64,000 bases of DNA, from assembly GCA_029204225.1 (NCBI GenBank), contig CM055099.1:45341489-45405488 (forward strand), given 5' to 3'. The number at the start of each line of letters is the position of its first letter. The first letter of the stretch is position 1. Positions 14,301 through 23,635 of the stretch are shown here, one piece after another. The DNA is from Diphasiastrum complanatum (taxonomy: Eukaryota; Streptophyta; Lycopodiopsida; Lycopodiales; Lycopodiaceae). The translations under genes were made by a program, and so were the position numbers. The notes below the pieces were generated by a model. That model saw only the letters and a program-made list of their open reading frames with translations, searched no databases and had not been told where the DNA came from.

Positions 14301-15142
14301 GCGATTCGACAGGTACCATTAAACATTGGTTCTACAAAAAAAAATTGTGTGGATTCATGAAATATTTGTTGTCATGTCTCACGTTCGATAGTACTCCAAG
14401 CTTACCTCTTTGTCGAAATCTTTACTCTTGACATAGTGATACTTAATTTCAATGTACATACTTCTAGAATTGGGGTTGGCCGATAAAGCAATAGCACTTT
14501 GAGTATCACTATCGGAGCATTCTGCTTCAGACATACATCTGATAGTAAGTTTCGTAACCACACTGCTTCCTTTGTCGCTTGAGAGACAATGATATACTCT
14601 AATTCTGTATACGATACAATTATTGAGGATTGCTTGCAATTGTTTCAAGACATTGGACCACCATTGATGAAGAATGTAAATCCAGAATTCGATATGATTG
14701 CTGGATAAATGCATTTGATAGATCTCAACTATCGTCAACTAGGAAGCAAACATTCCAAATGTATATTGTATCCTGACATTGTGCCAATGACATGTCTGCT
14801 TTGCATTCACACACTTTTACTTTGTACCTTACCTCTTTGGAGGAATTTTTCTTCGCATGAAATGTTTCAGTGTAGATCTGATTCTACTGGTTTGAGGTCT
14901 TGTCAAACTCTTGCGATCCTTTCAATATCATAATGACACAATTGCTGATATCTAATATGCAATATGATCATGTTTGCAGAGTCATTGGGATAATAACACG
15001 CAAAGACATTGCCATGGCTCAGAAGCAAGCATATGTGAGCAAATCTAGAAAGTCTTTCCAGCACTGGGATTCAGATATTCGGAGTTTCAATGAGGCAAGA
15101 GAAGATAAGAAGGATAGAGACAAGCTATTCAATCTACCTTAG
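3951..15142 (+). CDS. CLC-family chloride/proton exchanger, N-terminus not found (20 exons)
   Basis: Exons, joined in phase by GT-AG: 3951-4003, 5060-5194, 5439-5513, 5735-5773, 5925-6077, 6244-6299, 6444-6522, 6643-6707, 6838-6886, 7049-7182, 7324-7431, 7684-7795, 7943-8092, 8197-8252, 8566-8647, 8890-9022, 9160-9254, 9486-9968, 10317-10405, 14980-15142, giving about 768 residues. The family moves anions across intracellular membranes, usually against protons. Seen: the gating glutamate in [11 protein letters not shown], the proton glutamate in [14 protein letters not shown], the [14 protein letters not shown] helix, and two C-terminal CBS domains ([10 protein letters not shown] to [18 protein letters not shown] to [11 protein letters not shown]). 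Both glutamates favour an exchanger over a channel. The usual GSGIPE selectivity motif reads GGGVTLV. The ending in CBS2 plus a short charged tail resembles plant and animal CLC proteins. Exon edges are my prediction; the exon ending at 6886 was chosen over 6911 because it keeps phase. Upstream exons are missing from view. Confidence 0.93.
7531..7613. repeat. (GT)n(GA)n compound microsatellite in a CLC intron
   Basis: GT tract 7531-7569 followed directly by GA tract 7570-7613, inside the intron 7432-7683. Confidence 0.98.
8339..8393. repeat. (GA)n microsatellite in a CLC intron
   Basis: Pure GA tract of about 55 bases within the intron 8253-8565. Confidence 0.98.
10406..12167. other. First part of the 4.57-kb last CLC intron; no gene recognised
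   Basis: Begins at the GTACAG donor. AT-rich, with only short open frames. A short stretch near 11580-11730 ([14 protein letters not shown]) is acidic and low in complexity, like a retroelement linker, but cannot be assigned. Confidence 0.5.
12168..12690 (-). mobile_element. Ty3/gypsy integrase fragment with a scrap of reverse transcriptase
   Basis: Minus-strand reading gives an integrase core: [27 protein letters not shown] and FRLYGLSSS, ending [12 protein letters not shown]. The catalytic glutamate expected in QTERVN is lysine. To the right (12600-12690) a separate block reads [14 protein letters not shown], a reverse-transcriptase motif, so the part between has been deleted. It lies antisense inside the last CLC intron and should be spliced out with it. 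Confidence 0.85.
12700..13706 (-). mobile_element. Probable copia 3' LTR (minus orientation), left edge not resolved
   Basis: On the minus strand, a purine run AAGGGGGAG (about 13707-13715) is followed by TGTTAGATTTATCC, the standard polypurine tract to LTR junction of plant copia elements. The outer (left) LTR boundary could not be placed. The ORF at 12808-13059 lies within this stretch and is probably incidental. Confidence 0.55.
13707..13769 (-). mobile_element. End of copia RNase H ORF and polypurine tract
   Basis: Minus-strand codons read [11 protein letters not shown] then stop, then the polypurine tract. The end of the copia at 51300 (LLSLKIKAFTDPN, stop, GGGGG) matches. This is the continuation of the RNase H fragment 14345-14738, separated by the insertion 13770-14344. 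Confidence 0.7.
13770..14344 (+). mobile_element. Short poly(A)-tailed retroposon, possibly SINE-like
   Basis: 575 bp inserted in the copia RNase H end. The plus strand ends in an A-run and both sides carry TTGTGT (13764-13769 and 14345-14350), as expected for target-primed insertion with a short target duplication. It holds several GGTTCGAA or TTCGAAC motifs, a GA-rich patch and A/T homopolymers near 13790-13840. No coding capacity. A tRNA-derived head was considered because GGTTCGAACC resembles a pol III B box, but no A box at the right distance was seen. Confidence 0.55.
14345..14738 (-). mobile_element. Copia RNase H fragment
   Basis: Minus-strand reading includes [17 protein letters not shown] and [24 protein letters not shown], the C-terminal RNase H block of Ty1/copia polyproteins. 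The upstream polyprotein is missing. It lies antisense in the last CLC intron, which resumes as exon at 14980. Confidence 0.85.
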
Positions 15143-16149
15143 ATCATGCTCCCACCTTTGAATGGCACCTGTCTTTCTCTCATCAAGGTACTTTGAAAAT
15201 GGACAGCTTTTTCCATTGTGCATATACTGTGTGACGCTGTCTCGCTGAGCAGTAATATATTGAAACTTCAAGGACCGCAGTCAGTTTTGTGGAATACAGC
15301 TTGGGGGCTTTTGGTGAGATTTATATATTTCTCAAAATACTCGTTCAATCTATTAGATACACAGTGGGCTGCAAAAAACAATTTGGTTTCATGGGAGCTC
15401 ATCCTTGAAACATCATTTGATTGGACTGTGGCGCTAAATCAATCAGCGCTTTTTATATTTACTGCAACCAATTTTGAGCTGCAGAAATGAGTTCTCCTTT
15501 GATTGGTTACATATGTCTCAGCATTTTTTACTGGCCGGGGTAAGATTCACTCATCTTCACAAGTTGCTGGTGAACCAAGAGGCCGGATGAGCTGCAGAAT
15601 GCCTTTCCAGGGTGATTCGATGCTCTTTTATCTGTGGATAGTGATTAAAATTATTTGGCTTTCCTGCTGGCCTGCTACACAATTTAGCCCTGTCGTGACA
15701 TTCTTATTCTCTGTTATTTAAGCAGTTACATTACACTTAATTGCATCACTTGTGGTATTGAGGAGCCTACTAAATATTCAAGGAATGGAACAATTTCTTA
15801 AATAACATTACACTTGCATTACTTGGTATTGAGGAAATTGAGGAGCCTCCTAAATATTCAAGGAATGGAACAATTTCAGTGATGTGTAACTAGTGGGTAT
15901 GTAATTTAAGGCAATTATGATGGTCCACATTATATTACTCATCATGTAATGTTTCGGCCAAAGTATGGCCAGATTATGCCGAGTTTTTCACTTTTAAGTT
16001 TCTTTGACCTCAAATTGATCTGCAACTCCTACATGCATTTTATGAGGTGGTTATTTCATGGGACTACGATATTAGGCAGTCTCTTGCAGCATGGAAGTTA
16101 CTAGTGCTTTATTTTGCGTAGCCACCATCTAGGGAGAGCTAACTTCCAG
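15143..16149. other. CLC 3' flank, with an imperfect tandem duplication
   Basis: Probable 3' UTR and flank of the CLC gene. Two near-identical units of about 75 bp (15725-15797 and 15803-15879) share CTAAATATTCAAGGAATGGA. No further gene recognised; open frames at 15218-15721 have no recognisable motif. Confidence 0.6.
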
Positions 16150-17575
16150 GATCATCTAGGGAGAGCTACGAAGATCAACAAGAGAGAAGACACAACCTGA
16201 AAGGTATAAAGCAAATTATGCTCTCTTATCTAGCATTATTCAAAGCAAAGAACCTTCGACTTATGGTGAAGCGAAGGATGATAACATTTGGGTCAAGGTC
16301 ATAGGAGAGGAGATGGAGTCAATTGCTAAGCATAGCACATGGGACTTAGTAGAACCACCAGTTGGCAAGAAACCCATTGGTTGCAAATGGGTATACAGGA
16401 CTAAGTACCATGCAGATGGAAGTATAGCAAAGCACAAGGCAAGATTGGTGATCAAAGGGTATGCACAAAATAAAGGCATCGACTATGAGGAGACCTTTGC
16501 GCCAGTATATAAGTGGAATACTCTACGCCTACTTGTTGCTTTAGCTTCGTATTGGTTGGCCTTTGCATCAGATGGATGTGAAATCTACTTTTCTAAATGG
16601 TGAGTTAGAAGAAGAGGTGTTCATGGATCAAGCTGAAGGCTTTGAAGCGAAGGGACAGGAAAATAACGTATGTCGCTTGAAGAAAGCGCTTTATGGTCTT
16701 AAACAGACACCACGTGCGTGGTATAGCTGCCTACCAAAGGGGATGGTGAGAACACATTCTGATCTAAATCTATATGTCTTATGCTTTGATGGTATGGTTG
16801 CTTTGATTGCTCTTTATGTTGATGACTTCATTATTACAGAAAATAATCAAGAGATGATAGATATGATCAAGAAAGACCTCATGGAACAATTCGAGATGAC
16901 AGATCTCAGCCTAATCTATTATTGCCTTGAGTAGAAGTGTGGCAAAAAGGACACGAAGTGGGTTTAACACAGGTGAAGTATGTCAAAGAGTTGTTGCACA
17001 AGTTTAGGTTGCAGGATTGCAAACCAATGAATACTCTTGGCTCCTATTGAACTGGGTAAAAAGCTTTCTAAGCCTGATGAGTCACAGTCATTTGATGCTA
17101 CGTTGTATAGGCAGTTAGTAGGGAGCTTGATTTACCTTACCACGACTAGACCAGATATATGCTATGTTGTTGGCATTGTAAGTCAGTTTACGGCAGCACC
17201 TACGGAAACACATTGGAGGGAAGCTAAACGCATTTTGTGTTATGTGAAAGGCACTTTAGATTATGGCTTGATTTACAGGAAGCATGATGGTTTACCTGAG
17301 TTGTGTGGCTATGTGGATGTGGATTGGGGAGGTGACTATGATGATCATAGATCCAGCACATGGTATGTATTCCAGTTCTGTGGTAGTTGCTTTTCCTGGT
17401 CTAGTAAGAAGCAAAGTACAATTGCTCTATCCACCACAAAAACAGAATATAAGGCAATGTATAGTGCAGCACAGGAAGCTATATGGTTGAGACAAATCTT
17501 GGAAGAAGTTGGCATGAAGCAAAAAAATCTCACGACATTATATAGCGATAGTCAGAGTGGCATTCAGCTTGTCGG
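16150..17575 (+). mobile_element. Ty1/copia pol fragment: reverse transcriptase and RNase H, frameshifted
   Basis: Reads IGCKWVYRTKYHADGS, KARLVIKGYAQNKGIDYEET and FAPVYKW, then shifts frame near 16570 to MDVKSTFLNGELEEEVF, KKALYGLKQTPRAWYS and the catalytic ALYVDDFII. After a stop near 16933 it resumes with LYRQLVGSLIYLTTTRPDI, SSKKQSTIALSTTKTEY and LYSDSQSGIQLVG. It stops abruptly at about 17575 where antisense gypsy sequence begins. Gag, protease, integrase and LTRs are absent. Confidence 0.93.
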
Positions 17576-17830
17576 CAGCCCATTCTGGTATTGTGTCCAC
17601 ATAAAATAAGGTAGCATCGGCCAGTTCATCGTCGGGTTGGGTTGCAACCTCCTTCCCCTTGATTCGTGATACATGATCTGCCATGTAGTGTTGTTTTCTC
17701 TTGCGGACACCCGAAAATCAAACTCCAACAACATAAGTAGCCATCTGCTGATTCTCCCTGTGTTGCAAGTTTTGTTAACGAGATAGAGCAAGGGTTGATG
17801 GTCCGTATAAAAAGTGAAATGTGTGACTTA
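17576..17830 (-). mobile_element. Ty3/gypsy RNase H fragment
   Basis: Minus-strand LLYLVNKTCNTGRISRWLLM matches the block LLYLINKTCTTGRITRWILL of the gypsy at 27885-28529. Downstream codons (DELADATLFYVDTIPEWA) fit the linker before the gypsy integrase. Only about 85 codons remain. Confidence 0.85.
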
Positions 17831-17839
17831 GAATTTGCT

Positions 17840-18657
17840 TCGAACAGGAACACAGATAATGCTACACAGTAACATAGACAGAAAACACTCTCCACAGCAA
17901 GCTCACATAGCAACTGTATTTCTCAAAATGAAATTACACTGTACATATAGTTGTTCACTCAAGCAACGCATGCATGACCCAGGTTGCCGTTGGCGGGACG
18001 CGTGCCCCGTCGACTTGCCTCGTGGCGAGGCCAACTGATCCTTATTAACTGATAGGACCCACAATACAGTAACACAGTGATTCTACTTTAATTCTAACTC
18101 TCTCCCTTAAAGTAGAGTCTACTTTTTATATAGTCATATACATAGAACGTGCTTAACCAGCCATTTTTGTAACCCCTGATCAGCTTAAACGTGTTCTCTC
18201 TATTCATCTATATATATAGATTGATAATGAGAGAATAGGTTGAACATCAATTTGTTGAATGCCAATATGAGCTAAGCATAGTGATGTCCAGAAGTCCACT
18301 AGTAAGCGAGACGACTATATACAGTTCGTGAGAGTTAGTGCCTCTCATGTCGACACGCTGTGTGGACATGTCGCACAATGCTCAAGAAATCCGCTATTAA
18401 TACAATAGATGTTATGCGAACGATTTACTTATCTTGAATGTTATTGCATGCCTTATTGTCAGATTGACATATGTTTGTTGTCAACTGTTTACTATTCCTT
18501 TCGCACACTGGTTTTATTTTGTTGAATGCTAAAATAAATTACAACATAGGTCAGCAGTGCCTGTCCATGCTCTGGAGGATTGTAGATCTGTTGTAGTTGG
18601 CAGTAGACCAACAAACAGAATTGAACTCACATCAGGGCTTATTACAACTCTCATAAA
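17840..18657 (+). mobile_element. Probable copia 5' LTR and leader, left edge approximate
   Basis: Sequence between the gypsy scrap and a perfect tRNA-Met primer site. The LTR may end near CTCTCA (about 18653). It contains an unusual GC-rich patch at 17980-18035 in otherwise AT-rich DNA. No duplicate LTR was found, so the extent is inferred. Confidence 0.5.
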
Positions 18658-18669
18658 TGGTATCAGAGC
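18658..18669 (+). other. Copia primer-binding site (tRNA-iMet)
   Basis: TGGTATCAGAGC, identical to the primer sites at 36079, 44065 and (reverse) 56875. Confidence 0.85.
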
Positions 18670-18819
18670 ATTTGACGTTCTGGACATCATATTTCTTTCA
18701 GTGGTATTAGAGCCACAGGCTCATATCCGAGAGCTAATATAGCTTAAGAGCTATTAGATCCAAGAGACAAGCATTTAGAACAAGAGACCAAGAAAAACAA
18801 ACTGAAGAACAGTTCACAA

Positions 18820-19590
18820 CAATGTCATCAATAAGCAGCATGCAGTCAAAAGTCTGCACAATTCTCGACTCATCTGGGTCCAACTTTCTAGCATGGAAGG
18901 TGAAGACCTCTTTCATGCTAAAGGGAGAAGGGCTATTTCCCTAGGTAGACGACATTGAAGAAATGCCTACAAATATCTGGAAAGAGCTACGAGAATGGAG
19001 AGAAAATAATGACAAGGCAGTAGTCATGTTGTCGTCATCCATCGAAGATAGCCTAATGCTTGACCTCGCAACACTCTCTAACGCAAGAGAGATGTGGGCC
19101 CACATTGCTTCAGATCTTAGATGAAATCACGTAGTCAGATCATGCTTATTGAAGATCAGCTGAAAAATCTACGATGCGATGGCAGAGACCTCACCTCCTT
19201 TATTAGAAAGATGAAGGATCTGTTCCTTTCATTACACAATGCCAGAACAGAGAATGCAGTATCAGCGGAGAAGCAGCTCACTTGCCTATTGCGAGCTATA
19301 CCAAGATCTTTCCAGACAACCCGAACGTCGCTAGCAAAGGATCCAGCTATGACACTTGAAAAGGCAATGATCGAGATTTGAGAAGAAGTTGAAGCTCGTG
19401 AGTATCTTGATCACAAAGACGCTTCTGACCAAGCTCTCTACAACAACAAAGAGAAGCCCAAGAAGCAGTTCAAGCCTAAGAGGGATTCAGATCGAAGGCA
19501 TGATCAAGATCAGCAAACAGAGGGAGCAGCAGACTCGAATGTCTATCGAATTTCTTTATCATCATCACTCTCTATATAGATGATACCTAT
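18820..19590 (+). pseudogene. Copia gag (UBN2-type), broken
   Basis: Reads MSSISSMQSKVCTILDSSGS, NFLAWKVKTSFMLKGEGLFP, stop, then VDDIEEMPTNIWKEL and AVVMLSSSIEDSLMLDLATL. A frameshift near 19120 leads to LIEDQLKNLRCDGRDLTSFI, then a stop near 19380 and a basic tail with KPKKQFKPKRDSDRR. This is the capsid-like region of a copia polyprotein, downstream of the primer site at 18658. No zinc knuckle or pol follows. Confidence 0.8.
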
Positions 19591-19592
19591 TA

Positions 19593-19740
19593 TTTAGTAA
19601 CAATTTGAATTTGATGAAAGAAATGAAATGCATGCTGGCCAAGGAGTACAAAATGATTGATATGGGTCTAGTCCACTATTGTCTCATAATCAAAAAATTT
19701 TAAATGACTGACTGAATCTGACATGTTGACCACCTTTTAA
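19593..19740 (+). mobile_element. Copia reverse-transcriptase scrap
   Basis: About 35 codons reading LNLMKEMKCMLAKEYKMIDM then GLVHYCL match the segment after YVDD in copia reverse transcriptases. It is joined directly to a different element's gag on the right. Confidence 0.65.
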
Positions 19741-19754
19741 AGTTTGAAAGAAGC

Positions 19755-19975
19755 ATGGGCCATTCTCCCTTGTCGCTCAAGATGAGTGAAGGAACCTCAG
19801 TCATAGATCATCGAAATGAACTCAAACAACTACTTAATCAGCTAGCTGCAGTAAGTTCATCAGTATCAGACGAAGATGCTAACATGTGTCTTCTGCCTAG
19901 TCTTCCTCCCTCTTACGACAATCTTGTATTGCTACTTGCCAATGCTCCTGACCTGTCTCTACAAAAGGTGACAAC
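19755..19975 (+). mobile_element. Second copia gag fragment
   Basis: Reads VIDHRNELKQLLNQLAAVSS, DEDANMCLLPSLPPSYDNLV and APDLSLQKVT, a UBN2-type gag block. Similarity ends at about 19975, where the minus-strand histone-fusion pseudogene begins. Confidence 0.8.
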
Positions 19976-20304
19976 GACCTCCCAACCTATCTATCTCCTG
20001 GGCAACATACTCATCAAAAATTATGTATCGCTCAGAATCCAAAAATGAGTCCTTAGGATCTACAGAAAACCTGACACCTACCTCATCTATAAAGTCACAT
20101 ATTAAGGTTTTATCCATATCCGAAATTATTTTATCTACAGTAGAGGAGATGTCCTCCTGACCAGGAGAGGGAATAAACGGAAGAGGGGCAAAGGTGCTGG
20201 AGTACTGAGGGGTGGTGGGAGGAGTACCAAGATGGAGGGACTATAATGATGGTCCGACAGCCACAACATGGGAGAAAGGAGGGGGGGATGGTGACTCGCT
20301 TCTA

Positions 20305-20878
20305 CTGATGATGATTCTCTGTCTGGGCTTGGTGGACTTGGCTTGTTTCCCCTATTTTTTGTTCAGGCACAGGCCCTCTCTTTGTCGGTGGTGGGCCTAG
20401 AGGTGAAACCACTCCTAAAGACCTGGTCGTAGGTATTCCCCTCAGTCTCATGACAAGGTGCATGTCCTACGGCATGAGTGTAACTCTCTTGGCATGCACA
20501 ATAGTGCATAGGTTTGAATCCTCAAAAAGTTTTTCTTGAAAGTCCTCATAAGCAGTATGGAGGGCTTCCAAGGCTGCGATGTTCCAACGAACGTCATGTG
20601 AGAGTGACCTTCTCACTTCCCTCATAGACCTGTAGAAGGGAGCAGGGGAATAAAGAGATGTGTTTTCCTTTGGAGTCTCTTTGAGCCAAGGTCTCCTAGG
20701 ACGACCTACTCCCTTGCCAGTTCCAACTGCCCTTTTTACAGGAGGATGATGAGGAGGGACAAACGTTGATAGCCATGATGTCTGCTTGGTACAAGCCATT
20801 AGAAGACCTCGTATCAAACTCAACGATTTTCCGATCATGTCATTGTCCTCAGGATGCTCATTTGCAACCAATGTTGAT
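20305..20878 (-). pseudogene. Exon B: histone H3-like fold with a divergent tail
   Basis: Recalled H3 aligns without gaps from PFQRLVREI (here PFYRSMREV) through LFEDTNLC (here LFEDSNLC). One residue is inserted in CAI-HAKRVT (here CTIVHAKRVT). The codon for the residue after MP in MPKD is TAG, and DMHLVMRLRG follows in the same frame, matching DIQLARRIRG. The N-tail starts MACTKQT (H3: MARTKQT), but the rest of the tail is replaced by sequence including KRAVGTGKGVGRPRRPW. Tryptophan in DVRW, where H3 has LRF, recalls CENH3; loop 1, however, is of ordinary H3 length. The tail runs past the normal H3 end as PTTRSLGVVSPLGPPPTKRG. Confidence 0.85.
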
Positions 20879-21102
20879 CTGCAAAGGATGATGAGAATTA
20901 AGAAACCCAAAAATTAACATAATAATGTCATGCTACTTCACAAAACAAAAATAAAACGATTCAAAACAAGTGCTTACTTGAATGCTTGAATCCTTTTTTT
21001 GTGTTGGCCTCCATTTAGTGAGAGCTCATCAATGTCTTCCAACATTCTTTTTTGCTTATTTTTTTAATTTCTTATCTAGTATGCAAGTTTCTTCTTTTAA
21101 CT

Positions 21103-22077
21103 GATCATGCTAGGATTCGACATGTGGATCAACCTTCAATTCCTGTTGCAACAAAAATGCAGCAATAGGAAATCCTCGCTGTATGAAACTAAGTCTATCG
21201 ATTCAATAATTAGACCGACTTCAAAGTCTTCATAGTCTATCCTACTGATCACAGCTTCGAAGTCGCTGGATCGACTAAGTCGATTCCCTAGCCATGCACA
21301 GATTACCTTGATTACGGAGATTTGGCTTTGTGAAAGCATTATATCAAAATGCAGTGATTAGAGCAAGAAAATCGAGCAGTGCTCTCAGTCATATAAAATG
21401 CTTCTTGGTTTCCAAGGGGAGGCTCGAACTTGAGACCAAAGAGACTTTGGATGTCAAGATAACCAATGGAGCCAACACCCTTGAGTCAGTCATATAAAAT
21501 GATAAAGTCTATAGAACAATGAATTTGCAAGTATGAATCAGTTTAAACATGCAATCACCTTACACAAACTAAATTGCTGGAACAATGATGGATTACTCGT
21601 GTAGAGATACATTGTGATTGCAGAACAGATCAGGCGCATTCTTCTTGATACAATACTCTATGATAACAGAGAAGAAGAATGATACTATTGCACTCTGAAT
21701 GAAAAATCACTGATCTACTGATCCATCGATCTTAGATGAATATGTACACATGGCCAACCGATTAAAAGAATGGTTAACTATACAAATTAGGATTAAGGCA
21801 CTACTTGTTGCACATTGCTTTCAGTCAACATCTAATTTAATTACAGATGTTGGACACGTCAATGACTTCGTACAAGTCAAAGATTGTGGACAAGCTGCAA
21901 GACGTCGGACATGTCAATGACTTCGGATAAGTTGATGACTTCAGACATGTCGATGTATACTGTCATCGACTTTGCTTGTATTTTTGCAGGTGTCGCGACT
22001 GTGCCAATTTACAACAACTAATAAATGAATCTAGATTAGCATGAAATAAGGATGGAGAGGATAAATCCAACAGATCA
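21103..22077 (-). mobile_element. Solo LTR with 5-bp target duplication
   Basis: LTR 21108-22072 (965 bp) is flanked by GATCA at 21103-21107 and 22073-22077. On the minus strand it starts TGTTGGATTTATCC and ends in CTAGCA, so the ends are TG...CA and the start resembles the copia LTRs at 13706, 51344 and 58000. The boundaries are set by comparison with the uninterrupted second copy (23636-24235), where the coiled-coil reading runs straight through this point. No internal region remains, as expected after LTR-LTR recombination. Confidence 0.85.
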
Positions 22078-22544
22078 TTTGATATACGTAATGTCCGAAT
22101 AACTTCTTGCAGTTGATCATTACTTTCATTTAATTTTAGCATAATATTATGCAAACATGCATTATCTTCTTTCTTTTATAATAATGCGATCTCTTTTTCT
22201 CTATAGTCAACAAGCAAACCATTCAACATACATTCTAAGCTTTGAATTCTCTGAATCAAGTTTGCTACACCGTAAGTCCTCAATCGTTCACAGTAACCCA
22301 GTAAACCGTTTTGTCCTTCACACAAAAACGTTATGAGTTGTGTGATGGATTGAAACCATGGATATTGCATCGAGCTCGAATCCAATGAATACAAACTTCC
22401 GTCAACCAACAAATTGTTTTCTTGGTTGATCTTGTGAGCAATAATATCAAGTGGAGAAATTGTGGATTCTTTCACTACCTCTCTTTTGGATATCGAGGCG
22501 TTCTCTGCAGGGGGAACGATATGTAGATTAAAATGAGACATCTC

Positions 22545-23635
22545 AGCAAATATTACTTGACAAATAATAAAAAATCAGGTACTCTTCTTCCATGGCGTAT
22601 TGAGATTCTATGTTTATTCTCTTGCTAGTTAAAACGAGGGACACATTCTCAATTTCATATTTGAAAAAGTTAGTTAATGAGCATCACAAGTTCTTGAAGT
22701 CGGACTTGCATGCATTATAATAGTCTCATGTTAGCTACACATTATTGGTAATGTTAAGGCAGACTGGACCTGAAAGTCCATCGAATTTCCAAAATTGGGC
22801 AAATTTTTGGCCCTACGTGGCATTCCTTAGACGAACCTTTTGGAGTTTGTAACCCCTCTAATGTTTATTTTTTTTTATAACTTACCTTTTGTCAATACAT
22901 GAGTTTTTTGAACTCATTTAAGCACACATGAGAATTTTTATAGTGCATCTACACCCACGTTAACTTATAAGAAAAATGATAAAGTGCCCATTGTACTACA
23001 AGATACGAGTACATATGAGGAGCACGAGCTCATAAGAAAACTTATGATTCTAAATAGCATTTCGAATACGACTTCATACATGTTATTTCCATTATGAGCA
23101 ACCAATGAAAATATGCATCACATAATTGAATATTTAAAATATCATACAAAACTCTAAGTACATAGTAGAAAGTATGCAAGCTTGCACAATTTAATGAATA
23201 GCATGTGGACCCATATCACTCCCTTGTATTACGGATTATCACACTGAGTACTTTGAGCTCACTCGCAGGTTGCCAAGCCTTAATGAATAGTCTTAAATTT
23301 TGTCAGCACAACTTATTTGCTTCCACAATTCATTTGTCAACAAGAGTATAGACTTTAATCTACCAAATTACATCGCATTCACAATGTATCAATGATGAGC
23401 TTGCAGCCATATCCAATCATCAATGTTGTATTATAAATAAAATGCCTAATCCAAACGAATATTATAATCATGTTATACAGAGATTGCAAGATGATAAAAC
23501 ATATTGATATATCTCTCATGACTTACATTCATTTACTTATGCAAAATATAACAGTCCCATATGTCAATTCTTCAATTTCAATAAATACTAACTGAAATAA
23601 AAAAATAGTAGTGAAACAATTGCTTATAAAATGTA
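22545..23635. other. Stretch between the two coiled-coil copies; no gene recognised
   Basis: AT-rich. No motif, LTR end or primer site recognised. It could hold upstream exons or promoter of the fusion pseudogene, but nothing supports that directly. Confidence 0.4.

Larger units (their letters stand above)
19976..22541 (-). pseudogene. Decayed gene: predicted coiled-coil region spliced to a histone H3-family fold
   Basis: Exon A starts at ATG 22541 (MSHFNLHIVPPAENASISK) and includes LCEGQNGLLGYCERLR, NLIQRIQSLECMLNGLLVDY and NESNDQLQEVIRTLRISND, a polar, heptad-like segment. It is split by the solo LTR 21108-22072 and resumes at 21107 to 20978 with DIDELSLNGG and RIQAF. A 99-bp GT-AG intron (20977-20879) leads in phase to exon B at 20878 (K-STLVANEHPEDND). 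From 20799 exon B reads MACTKQT, an AT-hook-like GRPRRP, then the H3 core PFYRSMREV, DVRWNIAALEALH, FEDSNLC, HAKRVTLMP, TAG (20467-20469), DMHLVMRLRG, then a proline-rich tail. After a shift, DMDKTLICDFIDEVGV and YIIFDEYVAQEIDRL continue to about 19975. Lesions: TAA at 22173-22175, a frameshift near 21050, TAG at 20467, and the LTR. The histone-fold identity is firm; the function of the fusion is unknown. Confidence 0.8.
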
